A stretch of DNA of 64,000 nucleotides, from assembly GCA_034766995.1 (NCBI GenBank), contig CM068319.1, positions 25,527,459-25,591,458 of the forward strand, given 5' to 3'. The notes under the pieces are model-generated. The model was not told the DNA's origin. It saw only the letters and a list, made by a program, of their open reading frames with translations, and ran no database searches. A program made the position numbers and the translations under genes. Positions 52,758-63,483 of the stretch are shown piece after piece. Position 1 is the stretch's first letter. Each line of letters begins with the position of its first letter. This stretch comes from Acanthacorydalis orientalis. Taxonomy: Eukaryota > Arthropoda > Insecta > Megaloptera > Corydalidae.

Positions 52758-54412
52758 CGATGTACGTGCCGACGTACTTAATGATTTTATTGATTTTGTT
52801 TAATAATTTGCACTGTCGTTAGGCTGATAAAGTACGTTCAATCGACGAGGCCTTTAAATTTAATAAACACATGTGTCGATATTCTTGGCCATATGTTTTT
52901 CAAAAAATTAGTATCATCGGATTAGATACTCCTAGTAATTTACATGAATGGCCTAAAGAACAATTCATTTTTGTGATGTGGAATATCAAAAGAATGTGAT
53001 AATAATGGAATGGTGCTAAAGAAAAGCCTAATATTTAGGTGTTATTTGAGTGCAATATTAATTATTTAATTGATTGCAGTGATTACTAGGAAATTTTATT
53101 AGAAAATATCAAGCAAATATGAATTATATGTATCTTTGATCAATTATAAGAATATGTTTAGTGTAATTTTGTACATTTTTTTTTGGTCACTTAGTATAAA
53201 GTACAAAGTGAAATAATGATAATTATCTTTATTCAATAATCATATGTACAGCATTTTTAAGTAGTTCATTAGTTTATTTTTGATCAGACAAGTCAAAATC
53301 ATAAGATGCTATAATTTTAATGTAACCAATAAAAAGTCTAATATATTTTTATTTCTAGTAAAAATAATTTTTTTTTTGTTTTACGTAAGAAAAAATGAAC
53401 AGTTTAATATATTTATATAAATTGTTATATTTAACTTTAAATAATATACAGGTGTTATGTAAAACATATTTTTCAAATTTGCATGATATTTAAAATAATT
53501 GTTTCCTATTTTGAAATTTGATAGTCTTTATTGAAAATATCAAAATTAAGCATACTGTTAAAATACTTTGTAAGTTTAAAATATTGTTTTGATCAAATGA
53601 TCTATAAATCTTAAATCAGTTTTATAAGTATTTACATATAAATCTTTTAGAATTTGTACATTTCTTGTACACTTATGCATACATTAAAAATAATTTTTAT
53701 TAAAGTACTTGTTTCTTATGTTAAAGCGCTCTAATGATTAAGGAAAAAATTTGATTTTTTGTTGTATAATATACTTATTTTAAAATGTTACCTAGTTAAG
53801 GCATATCTCCATTGTAATTTTCAAAGTATTTATTTTCTGTGACAAAATCATATAAATATATTATTTTGTTTAGTAGAGAATAACTAACTGGTCAATTTGT
53901 TTCAAATACTATTGGATTATATTGTATATAATAATATGATACTCTTTGTGTGATATATGACGAGGTTGTGGCAGCACAGTCTAATTTAGTCAATAAGTCA
54001 ATAATTTTCTCATATCTACATATAATGATGAAAATATTTTTTTTTAAATATCTTCAAAGCATAATGTGTTATTTACTTTTTAATACATGCATTTAAGTTT
54101 GGTGATAATTTTCTTCTAAATTATATAAAAAAAAATTATTTGTTATGTTCCTAATAATAATACTGTTGATCATTAATGTACTGTCCAATTTATTTTTCTT
54201 TTTTTTTTATTATTGCTGAATATGTTTTTTAAAATTTGTCAGAATGTGTACCTAATTTTTTATAAAATCATAAATACAATATAAATTTGTTAAATGATTG
54301 TTGGCAGTGTATTAATGGTCGATTAGAATGATGTTATGATTATATATGCAAATATTTTTATATTACCAGTTTCAAATACAATGCTCGATGTTATCATTTA
54401 ATATATTTGTTA

Positions 54413-54474
<62 letters not shown>

Positions 54475-55117
54475 TTATATTTGCTTTATTTCCGTTAAAA
54501 CAAATTGTTAAAAATATTTACATTTGTGAGTGAGTGTATGTGCAATTGTATTTGTATATATGTTTACGGGTTTGTATAATTGTGTACGATTGTTATATAC
54601 ATATGTGCATAAAAATGGGTATGTTTCTATGTATATGCGTGTGTGTTGTATTTGTAAATGTGTGATTATGTTGTTTTATTGAGTTTTTATTCAGAAAAAC
54701 AAATTCTAATATTTTTTATTGAACAACACTTTATTTGCTGTTTTGAAAAAGATATTAAAAGTTATTTTCCTTTAATTTAATTATTATAAATTTATAATTA
54801 GATATATTATTATTACTGAATTAATCAAATATTGTGCATTCAAATGTGCATTTACCTGTTTTTGTATTCTTACTAATTTGCATTAAAAAATGGTGTGTTA
54901 AATATGTTTATTTTTATTTATTCCAAAATTATAGCCATTTATGAAGTACATAATATAATATTGTAATTTAAAGAGAACTGGATTAAATACATGGTAAACT
55001 TTTACTTTGTATATATTTTTTTATTTGTATTTTGCATATAATTCATTGGGATGTTTGAGTTTATTTTTATTAGAAAATATTTCTTTTTATTTAGATGATA
55101 GCCCTATTTTTTTTTAG
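52758..55117 (+). other. fru: Spacer between fru ends 4 and 5
   Basis: AT-rich, with (TA)n at about 54417-54468. 3' UTR of end 4 at its start; no other exon found. Confidence 0.6.
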
Positions 55118-55398
55118 GTTTGTCAAATGCACTGCTGACAACTAGTCAACGAAACAATTCGAAAAAGGATAGTGTTAGTGATGATATGTATATACGCTTA
55201 CCAACAGAAATAGGTACTAAAGTACTATATCGTTGTTCACTTTGTCATAAAGTTGTCAGAAATAAATGGCATCATAATCAGTTCCATAATCCTCAACAAT
55301 ATCAGTGTTTCGGATGCAACCAATTAATAATAAGAAAAGACCATCTTAAAAATCATATGCGGAATTGTCAATATGCAAATACAATAATAAAATCATAA
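55118..55398 (+). CDS. fru: Fruitless alternative zinc-finger end 5 with an atypical second finger
   Basis: From acceptor TTTTTTTAG: (G)LSNALLTTSQRNNSKKDSVS and then CSLCHKVVRNKWHHNQFH, the RWHH-like first finger. The second finger reads CFGCNQLIIRKDHLKNHMRNC: the last His is replaced by Cys with three residues of spacing, so it is C2HC, unlike the H-x4-H of the others. The hydrophobic core is also less regular (NQLII). It may bind zinc as CCHC or be degenerating. AATAAA at 55617. Confidence 0.85.
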
Positions 55399-56034
55399 TT
55401 GTTGAAATTGAATCGCCGTACTAAACTAGAACATATTTGTAGTATGGAAGTGAGTAAGGTCAGTTGATTTCATCATGAGTTTTTAAATGGAGGTACAGGG
55501 TCTGTGTATTGATAATACACAAGTAGATATTTAAACAAAGAAGCAGCGTGAAAAAATAAATTGAACTTAAATAACATTAAATATATTATATCATACATTC
55601 TGTAATTAAATTATTCAATAAATGATTAAACTATAAATTTTTTTTAATATATAATAATAAGTTCAGTGCGATAAATGTATAATTTTTGTTGTGTTGAACA
55701 AATTTCATCATCAAGCTATAATAAAAATAAATTTCATGAAAGCCCTAACATAAATTATTGATAAGCATGCAAGTATCAAAAAGACAAAATTTAAATAACT
55801 AAATTTGCTATAGCTTTTTAGTTTTGGCTAATAGTTGTAATCGTAGTTAATAGCTACAATTGCTTTATAAGCACTGTTTATTATAGGTAAAATTAGTCAA
55901 AATACAGGTCTTCCCATATTTTATTTTTTCACAAATTATGTACCGTATTAAAAAAGCACAATTTCGTGTGTTAAAAATTACCCTACTAATCATGGTAACA
56001 GCACATAGAATGAAGATAATATATTTTGTTTCAG

Positions 56035-56258
56035 AACTAAAAGGTTGGCGTATATCTCAGTTGTTTGAACGTGTGAGCGTAACAGACGAACGTCGTCGTT
56101 GTCTCATGTGTGGCAAGATGGTTACTAACATTCGTAATCATTACTACGTTCATTTCCCGGGCAAGTATTCTTGTACACTATGTCGAGCCGTGTATACTCG
56201 CAGCGACACACTACTACTTCATATGCGCGCCAAACATCCGGATGAGACGGCACACTAA
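56035..56258 (+). CDS. fru: Fruitless alternative zinc-finger end 6
   Basis: From acceptor TTGTTTCAG, G plus AA restores Glu: ELKGWRISQLFERVSVTDER, then CLMCGKMVTNIRNHYYVH and CTLCRAVYTRSDTLLLHMRAKH, ending PDETAH. The NIRNHYYVHFPGKY segment closely matches end 3, marking the two as duplicates. AATAAA at 56527. Confidence 0.92.
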
Positions 56259-57438
56259 CGATGCAAGCATATGCTCTATGGTTGATGCTCTGTCTGGTTT
56301 TCTATTCTACATCCTGCGATTCCGTCTTGGATTTTATTTCTTTTTTTTAAATAGATTAGAATATTTCTTTATATAGCAAAAGTACATTAAATTTTGATAT
56401 GTAGTAAAATTGAAAGTCAGATTACTATTTGTCAGTGAAACTGCTTTTTTTCATTATATCTGATCGTTATTTTATATTGGTCGTACTGGTATTAATGAAG
56501 TCAGATAGTCAATAACAAAATGATATAATAAAATCGTCCACGTGCTTTAGCGATTTATATCACCGATGTAAAATTAGATCATTCTTAAATGAAAATGTGC
56601 ATACTTAAAATTATGTAGTTTAACTTATAAATGGTATTCATAAAACAAATATATATATATACACACACATACATACATATATGTATATATATTTGTGTGT
56701 GTATATATATATATACACACACACACACCCATATATACATACATTGCATACAAGATTGTGTGTATATCTATCAGATATATTTACATACACATACAAATAT
56801 TGCATTTAATGAATGGTATGTATTATGTCTGATTTAAAAGTATATGTACAGAATTAATATCAACATTTTTGTGCTAGTCTAGTATTTTTTTACATTTTGT
56901 TAATAATAATGTTGATTTATATATTGAATGAAATAATATATAACAAAGTTATTTTAACTCAAATTTTAAATTACACTGACTTTTACTAAGTCCATTGTTT
57001 TTATTGAATAAAATTGTATAGATATTTCTGAATATTTTATAAATTTACAAAGTATATTCATAGTTGATTTCTGTTTGCATTAGTTTCTGGTAGTTATTTT
57101 CTTAGTACCTGTAGCAAATTCAGTTCTAGTTTTTGATACCAAATAATTGCATTTGATAATAATATATAATTTTATGAGTAGTTCACTTTTACTAGGTTAT
57201 AATAATAAGTAATTTTGGGTTTATATATCATATTGTATTTATGAATTAAATAAAAATTTATGATATAGCAGGCTGTTGTTAATTTTTTTTATTTATAGTT
57301 TAAAAATAATTGTCCAGGAGTTAATTTTTCATATGGTCAAGATATTTTAAGGTAAACTGATTTTGCATGATTATTTTATGTATAAATCCTAATACTTTTA
57401 TAATATATAATGTATTAGAATATAACATTTTGTTTCAG
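56259..57438 (+). other. fru: Spacer between fru ends 6 and 7
   Basis: AT-rich with CA/TA repeats at about 56650-56745; 3' UTR of end 6 at its start. No other exon found. Confidence 0.6.
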
Positions 57439-57710
57439 AGTTAACTGAAAACGTTCGATCATCTCTGTCGTATCATGATATGTTTGAGGCGGTCGTAGAC
57501 AATTCTCTGTTTTGGAGATGTAAATCATGTAATAAAGAAGTCACCAACCGGTGGCATCATTATCATTCTCATACTGCTCAAAGATCTTTTTGTCCATACT
57601 GTCCTGCTACGTATAGTCGCATCGATACTCTGCGTACTCATTTGCGTACGAAACATGCAACCAAATATAATAAACACCAGTTAGTGATTGAACAAAAAAA
57701 TATTTTTTAA
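57439..57710 (+). CDS. fru: Fruitless alternative zinc-finger end 7
   Basis: From acceptor TTGTTTCAG, G plus AG restores Glu: ELTENVRSSLSYHDMFEAVV, then CKSCNKEVTNRWHHYHSH and CPYCPATYSRIDTLRTHLRTKH. The NRWHHYHSHT and CPYCPATYSRIDTLR segments recall a highly conserved Drosophila Fru finger pair, from memory and without a check of which letter. The stop is at 57708-57710. Confidence 0.92.
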
Positions 57711-58144
57711 AATATACACAAAATTTAAGCATTGACATAACTGAAAATTATGTCAGAAGTAAAGTCATTCGAATTTTAATAATTTGAACCTAATGAAATT
57801 GTAATCTTTTTATAGTGTTATGAAAAAAATTTATTTATTATACAATTTTACTTAAATAATAATTAAACCAATTTTATATTGTTATTTGATTTTAATTTTA
57901 TATGTAAATCTTTTCTTTGTAATATTTTTGTAATATATTTTTGTAAAATAAGAAAAATATATATGTTTTTTTATTATATATGTAATTATTTACCTTACTT
58001 TTTATGGCTTACATATTGTAATTATGGACTTTGTACATATTACAAAAATTAGTTATTTGATTTTTTTATTTACTAACACTTGATCATGGGAATGGATATT
58101 TAATTCAAATTTTCAAAGAAATTATAATTTTTCAATTGTTCCAG

Positions 58145-58288
58145 ATCATTCCCGTGTTTTATTTGACTCGGTAAATACATATCCAATCCAAATAGAGCCA
58201 ATATCTCTACTACAAACCGAGGATGGAATCGAAAATATGGTAAATTCAAATCCTGGTACAAGTTCCATTTTATATAATCATCTAATTG
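58145..58288 (+). CDS. fru: Fruitless distal end 8, exon a: spacer
   Basis: From acceptor TTGTTCCAG, G plus AT restores Asp: DHSRVLFDSVNTYPIQIEPI and on to SSILYNHLI, ending in phase 1 before GTAGGT. Its entry and exit phase match both connector 2 and the next exon, so it may also be skipped without a frame change. No zinc ligands; an acidic, hydrophobic linker. The minus frame over it is a shadow. Confidence 0.7.
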
Positions 58289-58353
58289 GTAGGTTCCGAT
58301 TACCATTTAATATAAATTATTTTAATTATTACAGTAAAACAATTTTTTTTTAG

Positions 58354-58427
58354 GTCATGATCCTGAAAACAATGTAGATATAATCGAAAAACGTTTTTTG
58401 TGTAGCTTATGTGGAAAAAATTTTAAG
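58354..58427 (+). CDS. fru: Fruitless distal end 8, exon b: first half of a zinc finger
   Basis: Only a 65-nt intron separates it from exon a. It reads (G)HDPENNVDIIEKRFLCSLC and GKNFK, the CxxC half of a finger, and ends in phase 0 before GTAATT. Because its entry is phase 1, it can join connector 2 directly or through exon a. Confidence 0.78.
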
Positions 58428-58916
58428 GTAATTTGCACATAAATATGTGTATTTAATATAGTAATGACAAAAAAATTACTTACTAGTTAAGTAATTTAAA
58501 TTTAGTTAAATTACATAGTTACATATATTACATTTTGATTAATTATAATACTTTATTACTAACTTTATGTCGATTCTGAATAGTTCACTTAGGTATAAAT
58601 ATATAAAATGATCATTTTTATTGTCAGTTATTGAAATTTGCTAGTTTAGAATCATTTCATATAAACAAAAGAACGTGTGTGTTCCAAAGTACAAAACCTA
58701 GATGTTTCACATATATTTAGAATAATCTGCTATTTACATTTACTCTAATTTTATCTTTTTCAAAAAAAGTAGACATTTTGTGATATGGTAAATTAATTTT
58801 ACTGTATTAGGATAAGGTGTTTCTAACTGAAATAGGTAGTATAGTATTTCACAAAATCAATTTTAATTAAATAACCTTTATTAATATAATTCATGTATAT
58901 GTCATACAAGTGTGTG

Positions 58917-58996
<80 letters not shown>

Positions 58997-59220
58997 AGTA
59001 TATATATGTATATATATATATATATGTATATAAACATTATTTGTAAGATTAAAAAAAATCCAAGTAAAATATTACAAAGTGGATCTATGAAAATCAATTA
59101 AAATTTTTAACCATTTAATATTTTATCTGATTTTTAGTTAAAAAAATATTTAATATCCCTATTTATATTTACTATTCTCACATCTATTCATCTTATAGTC
59201 GAAAATAATCAATTTTTTAG

Positions 59221-59388
59221 TGTTACAGTTCGATGTTACGTCATAGGAACAGACATATAGGGCGTTATCAATGTAAACGATGTTTCAAAACGTTTTCACG
59301 GAAGGCATACTTGGAAATGCACTTATCAAATCCACATAAAAAATGTAAAGCTATGAAGTCTGAAAATTTTGACTACCTTTCAATATAA
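59221..59388 (+). CDS. fru: Fruitless distal end 8, exon c: zinc-finger completion
   Basis: Phase-0 start CYSSMLRHRNRH completes the finger begun in exon b: CSLCGKNFK plus CYSSMLRHRNRH gives C-x2-C-x12-H-x3-H, a classical spacing unlike the short first fingers of the other ends. Finger 2 is CKRCFKTFSRKAYLEMHLSNPH. Tail KKCKAMKSENFDYLSI, stop 59386-59388, AATAAA at 59489. The 793-bp intron inside the finger contains (TA)n at 58924-58984. This is the last element of the array, 1.4 kb before the convergent RING gene. Confidence 0.82.
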   Translation, partial: CYSSMLRHRNRHIGRYQCKRCFKTFSRKAYLEMHLSNPHKKCKAMKSENFDYLSI

Positions 59389-59995
59389 ATACAATACTTA
59401 TATAGTGTAACTTAATACTATTTGTTTCAGTGTTTAATAATTATTTATTTTTTTGTATGGTAAAGTAGTCTTTTTTTAAATTTATTTCAATAAAAAATAG
59501 TATTGAATGTTTGTTATTAAAAAGAAGACTTTAGTCAAATGCTTTCATTACCTCCTGTGGAGAACTGAATTGGTTTTCAAAAATGTACCATGTTTAAAAA
59601 AATATTCTAATCTAAAGAATTATACTTTACTACTTTGTAGTTGTAAAATGTAGTTTTGTCATATATTTTTTTTAGAAAATACTATATGATGTAACTGTCT
59701 AATTTTTGAATATGCGATATTACATATTAATATATATTTGTGTGTAAACTATTATTTAAAGACTAAGATTCCATTGCACACATTTTTCTTAATATATTAT
59801 TTTATTTATATTCCAGTTCTTAGCATGAAGAGGTAATGGAATAGTTTTGTAAAATGTTTTTAATCAACCAAAGTTACATAAAATGCAATAATTTTATTGA
59901 AGTAATGATAAAAAAACTAGAAAATAAATGTGTTTTATTTATATATACATTACACATATATATATATACATATATACACATACATACATATATAC

Positions 59996-60044
<49 letters not shown>

Positions 60045-60815
60045 TACACACGCATTATAACACAAATATAAACTTTATGTAAAAGTAAATTATTTAAAAA
60101 ATATTAATAAAGTCATGTGAGAAAATAGGTTTGCTTTTAGAATTATAGAAAATCATTCAATCTTTTTATATTATCATTGTAATTCCTTTTTTAGTCTAAT
60201 CCAAATTTTCAGGATTCACTTATATTTGTATGTAAATATCTGTTGTGTATATACATACATACATACATATGCTATACTTACATAAATGTAATTTAATTTC
60301 TATATTTAAATGTTATATTACATACTTCAAAAAGAATACTTATAACTTATAATATATGAAAGTTACTAAATGGCTATTAATGGAAATGTATTACATAAAA
60401 TTACTCGTAACAGTCATTCATTGCATTTGAAACAAATATAAACTTTAAATACTTTTATATTTGAAATCAGGCTTTCTTGCCTTCCAACAAAATAATTTTA
60501 AAGTATTTATTGTTTAAAAGAGTAATTTTCTTGAATATGTAATCTCCTTATTTTAAAATGTTCAGTAACTAAATAATATTAAATTATAGACAATGAAAAA
60601 TGATTGAAAATAAATATTTTTTAAGTGATATACAGAAAACTTAAAGAAAAATGATTTAATATATAAATTTTTATTTTATAATAATCATACATATAATGGT
60701 AATAAAGATATATAATAAAAATCTAAATTTAAAAAAAACAATTTTATATTTTATAATTTTAGCATACTTAATAAATCAATTTTCCTAAATACCCCTAAAT
60801 TATATTTAAAAAAAA
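59389..60815. other. Convergent spacer between fru and the RNF181-like gene
   Basis: AT-rich; 3' UTRs of both genes. Repeats of TA/CATA type at about 59943-60051 and 60249-60269. The inverted polyadenylation hexamer TTTATT at 60670-60675 may serve the minus-strand gene. Confidence 0.6.
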
Positions 60816-60950
60816 TCATGAAAACATTGAATTATGTAATGTGTTTATGTCTTCAACTCTTTGTTTAGCACGAATTTTTTCTTTTCGGTAAGCTTCATAA
60901 TCTTCATCATCAGTTGGTAATTCAAAACGGCATGAAGGACAAGAATTTGT
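60816..60950 (-). CDS. RNF181-like E3 ligase, exon 3 (RING end and C-terminus)
   Basis: Phase-0 exon after TTTTAG: TNSCPSCRFELPTDDEDYEA then YRKEKIRAKQRVEDINTLHN and SMFS before TGA. It gives the last CxxC of the RING-H2 and the RNF181-type tail, an ELPTDD motif followed by a basic helix. Matches the known end of vertebrate RNF181 closely. Confidence 0.92.
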   Translation of the reverse strand, partial: TNSCPSCRFELPTDDEDYEAYRKEKIRAKQRVEDINTLHNSMFS

Positions 60951-61034
60951 CTAAAATAATTTAAAAAATTACATAACACTCAATGTTAATCCAAAATAAT
61001 AATTTAGTTGCAAAATATAATTTTATTTACTTAC

Positions 61035-61144
61035 TTTAGCTAACCAAGGTAAAATACATTCAGCATGGTATAAATGTTTACAAGGTAACTGTTTTCCCGT
61101 ATCGTTAATATTAAAGTATTTCAAGCATACTGGACATTGAACAT
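61035..61144 (-). CDS. RNF181-like E3 ligase, exon 2 (RING-H2 core)
   Basis: Bounded by TTATTTAG and GTAAGT. It reads VQCPVCLKYFNINDTGKQLP then CKHLYHAECILPWLAK. With exon 3 the ligands are C68-x2-C71-x14-C86-x-H88-x2-H91-x2-C94-x10-C105-x2-C108, a complete RING-H2; ILPWL is the family's E2-contact Trp region. The 84-bp intron to exon 3 is very short. Confidence 0.93.
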
Positions 61145-61242
61145 CTAAATAAAATATTTTTAATAAAAAAAAAAAATAATAAGTATGTTGGTATATTTTA
61201 AAAACAGAAATGTATGTGCGCGCGTGCGTGTATATATAAATT

Positions 61243-61244
<2 letters not shown>

Positions 61245-61337
<93 letters not shown>
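61245..61337. repeat. Long (TA)n microsatellite in the RNF181-like intron
   Basis: About 93 bp of pure alternating TA beside exon 2 of the RNF181-like gene. Frames on both strands through it are artefacts. Confidence 0.9.
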
Positions 61338-61340
<3 letters not shown>

Positions 61341-61919
61341 TATATAATGTACGTGAGTTAATAAATACGTTTTCAAAAAAATTTAAATTAAATATTTTTT
61401 TGGTAGACATTTTTATTTATATTTTTTTATAATTTTTAATCGAATTTAATAGTTTATTTCATTACAGAAAAGACAAAAGTGTTATTTAAACACAATACTT
61501 CAACATATAAGTAATTAAATAGCACTAATTAAATCTCATAAAATCTTAAATGTACATTTTTATTCTACTGAATATGAATCATATCGTCCCATGCACATAT
61601 ATTTAGAAGAAAAAATAAACATTTGGCATATCAGACTTTTTTTATATAAAATAAACCTCTATTTTATTATTGAAAACGTCGAAAACACATTAAAGTAAAA
61701 TTTAAAAAAAATATTTATAACGAAACAAAAAATGTATAGACAGATAACTGCCAATCGAAAATTGTTCGTGTCGATGTTGGTAACATAGTTGTTTTCAGTT
61801 TACATTTAAGGGTTGTGTCATTGGCTCATTTGAATGTTAAAGTTTTTTTAATATTCTAAAACCATTCAAATTTTATGAATATGTCAAATACTGAGTTAAT
61901 ACAAAAAAAGTAACTAAAA

Positions 61920-61988
61920 ATGGAATCAAATAAAACGTCACTTCTACAATGGTGTCCATTTAATATAAAAAACAAGTTTTCAGTTCTT
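61920..61988 (+). CDS. CENP-M-like protein, exon 1
   Basis: ATG at 61920 reads MESNKTSLLQWCPFNIKNKF then SVL, ending in phase 0 before GTATGT. SVL is the start of the first predicted beta strand (SVLVIAPP across the join). A 12-codon upstream ORF at 61875-61913 ends seven bases before this ATG and could lower translation. The exon lies in intron 1 of the RNF181-like gene on the other strand. Confidence 0.65.
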
Positions 61989-62049
61989 GTATGTACATGT
62001 ATGCGTGCGTGTGTATAGTGGCGGCGAAGCCCCCACATATATATATGCA

Positions 62050-62100
<51 letters not shown>

Positions 62101-62149
62101 GTATAAAATATATGCTTAAATAAAAAAAGAATAAATAAATCATTTTTAG

Positions 62150-62344
62150 GTTATTGCACCACCTATATTACATGAAAAATTGAAGAATGCTATTTTATCT
62201 ATACATAAAAATAGTAACAAAAGCTTCGATTTAATAATCCATACGTCCAATGACATTCCATCGACATTTAATATATCACCTCCTCTTTTAGTCAATTTTA
62301 TTGTATATGTAATCGACATAACATACCGACATTGTTTAACTGAA
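62150..62344 (+). CDS. CENP-M-like protein, exon 2
   Basis: Second exon of a 194-residue protein (69+195+165+156 nt, all joins phase 0). It reads VIAPPILHEKLKNAILSIHK and later PPLLVNFIVYVIDITYRHCL. The order, strand-loop-helix followed by a hydrophobic strand (VNFIVYVIDI), is that of a small-GTPase-like fold without P-loop residues, and aligns by eye with the inactive GTPase-like kinetochore subunit CENP-M (its IDLIVFVVN strand). CENP-M is part of the constitutive centromere-associated network with CENP-H/I/K. Call rests on remembered family sequence. Confidence 0.6.
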
Positions 62345-62395
62345 GTAAGAAACATCAATTTAAAAGTTATGTCCAGCCTAACATATTTTTTTTAG

Positions 62396-62560
62396 GTTGA
62401 AAAAAATATGAAATTGATAGATAATAAATTTATAATATTTGAAAAAATGTGTTTTGTAAATGGAGTAATAACATCTTTGCAAAAGCATACGATGAACAAA
62501 AATATAATTAATGAATTTAAACAAAAATATAATATTTTAATGTTATATGGGAATATAATG
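62396..62560 (+). CDS. CENP-M-like protein, exon 3
   Basis: Only 51 bp after exon 2 (TTTTTTTTAG acceptor). It reads VEKNMKLIDNKFIIFEKMCF then VNGVITSLQKHTM. The spacing from the hydrophobic strand to ID..FF..K.CF matches the HVDASFFLGKVCFLAT region of vertebrate CENP-M. Ends ATG before GTTAGT, phase 0. Confidence 0.62.
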
Positions 62561-62619
62561 GTTAGTTATGAGTACTTAGTTCAATGACATTTTAATAATA
62601 TATGATTTTTTTATTTTAG

Positions 62620-62775
62620 GATGCTGAAAAATGTTTACTGATATCTCAACAAGTGTATAATTTAATTAATTTGAGATGTAATTCATTTGGCCCTTTGTTA
62701 TTTGGAAATCGGCGTTTAGGATATATTCAGTCTAATAACAATTCAAATGACAATGAGCATTCAGAAAATATTTAA
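62620..62775 (+). CDS. CENP-M-like protein, exon 4
   Basis: After TTTATTTTAG: DAEKCLLISQQVYNLINLRC then NSFGPLLFGNRRLGYI, ending in a polar Asn/Ser/Glu tail and TAA. The amphipathic helix DAEKCLLISQQVYNLI corresponds to the last helix of CENP-M-type folds. Total length of 194 is close to the usual 180. Confidence 0.62.
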   Translation, partial: DAEKCLLISQQVYNLINLRCNSFGPLLFGNRRLGYIQSNNNSNDNEHSENI

Positions 62776-62845
62776 CAATATACTGGTTGTAATTTAATCA
62801 GTTTTTATTATTCTTACATATACATGTTTTAAATATTGTTTATGT

Positions 62846-62851
62846 TATATA

Positions 62852-62900
<49 letters not shown>
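62846..62900. repeat. (TA)n microsatellite after the CENP-M-like gene
   Basis: Alternating TA with one TATG, lying in the 3' UTR or just beyond it. Confidence 0.85.
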
Positions 62901-62905
<5 letters not shown>

Positions 62906-63290
62906 TTATTATTTAAAACTTGAACATTCATATGTAATTTTACAGAATATTTATTAACATAAACAATATTTAAAAAGTATAAAATGATTGCTGTATAAGA
63001 TAAATGTATGAGCTAATGTTATATGAAGACTTATGACATCACATTAGATTCATATTTAAAAAAGAATGTTTATTATAAATTACTGACTTAAAATTTGTAA
63101 TTAAAGTATAAAATGAAATAACAATTTTAGATATATAATTATTTATATATATACAAATATTAATTGCATACTCTGTTAAATAATCAATAATAGAACTTTA
63201 TTTACATAGATTCTTAATCTTATTTAAGTGGGAAAAGGACTATGATTATGTGATGAAAAATTAATATAAATAAATAACAAAAATACAAAC

Positions 63291-63483
63291 CATGATCTAC
63301 AATAGTGTGATTTGGTAAATTTTCAACAGATTCTTTATTGGCAGGTGGTGCTAAACGTTGTGTTTGACCTGTTTCCTCAAACATATTAAAATCTCTCAAT
63401 AATCGAGCTAGGTGTAAAAAATGATTTGGTGTTTCTCCTAAACCCAAAGGTTGCCATCCCATTTCTTCAAAGTAATCAGCCAT
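63291..63483 (-). CDS. RNF181-like E3 ligase, exon 1
   Basis: ATG at 63483 opens MADYFEEMGWQPLGLGETPN, then HFLHLARLLRDFNMFEE and SVENLPNHTIVDH; the MA.YF.E..W start and the SVENLP..TI segment before the RING are those of RNF181. The protein has 145 residues (193+110+135 nt), near the family's ~150. RNF181 is a cytosolic RING-H2 E3 ubiquitin ligase. The exon ends in phase 1 with the unusual donor GTTTGT, weaker than the other donors here; G plus AT of exon 2 restores Asp. Intron 1 (61145-63290) contains the CENP-M-like gene on the plus strand. Confidence 0.9.
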
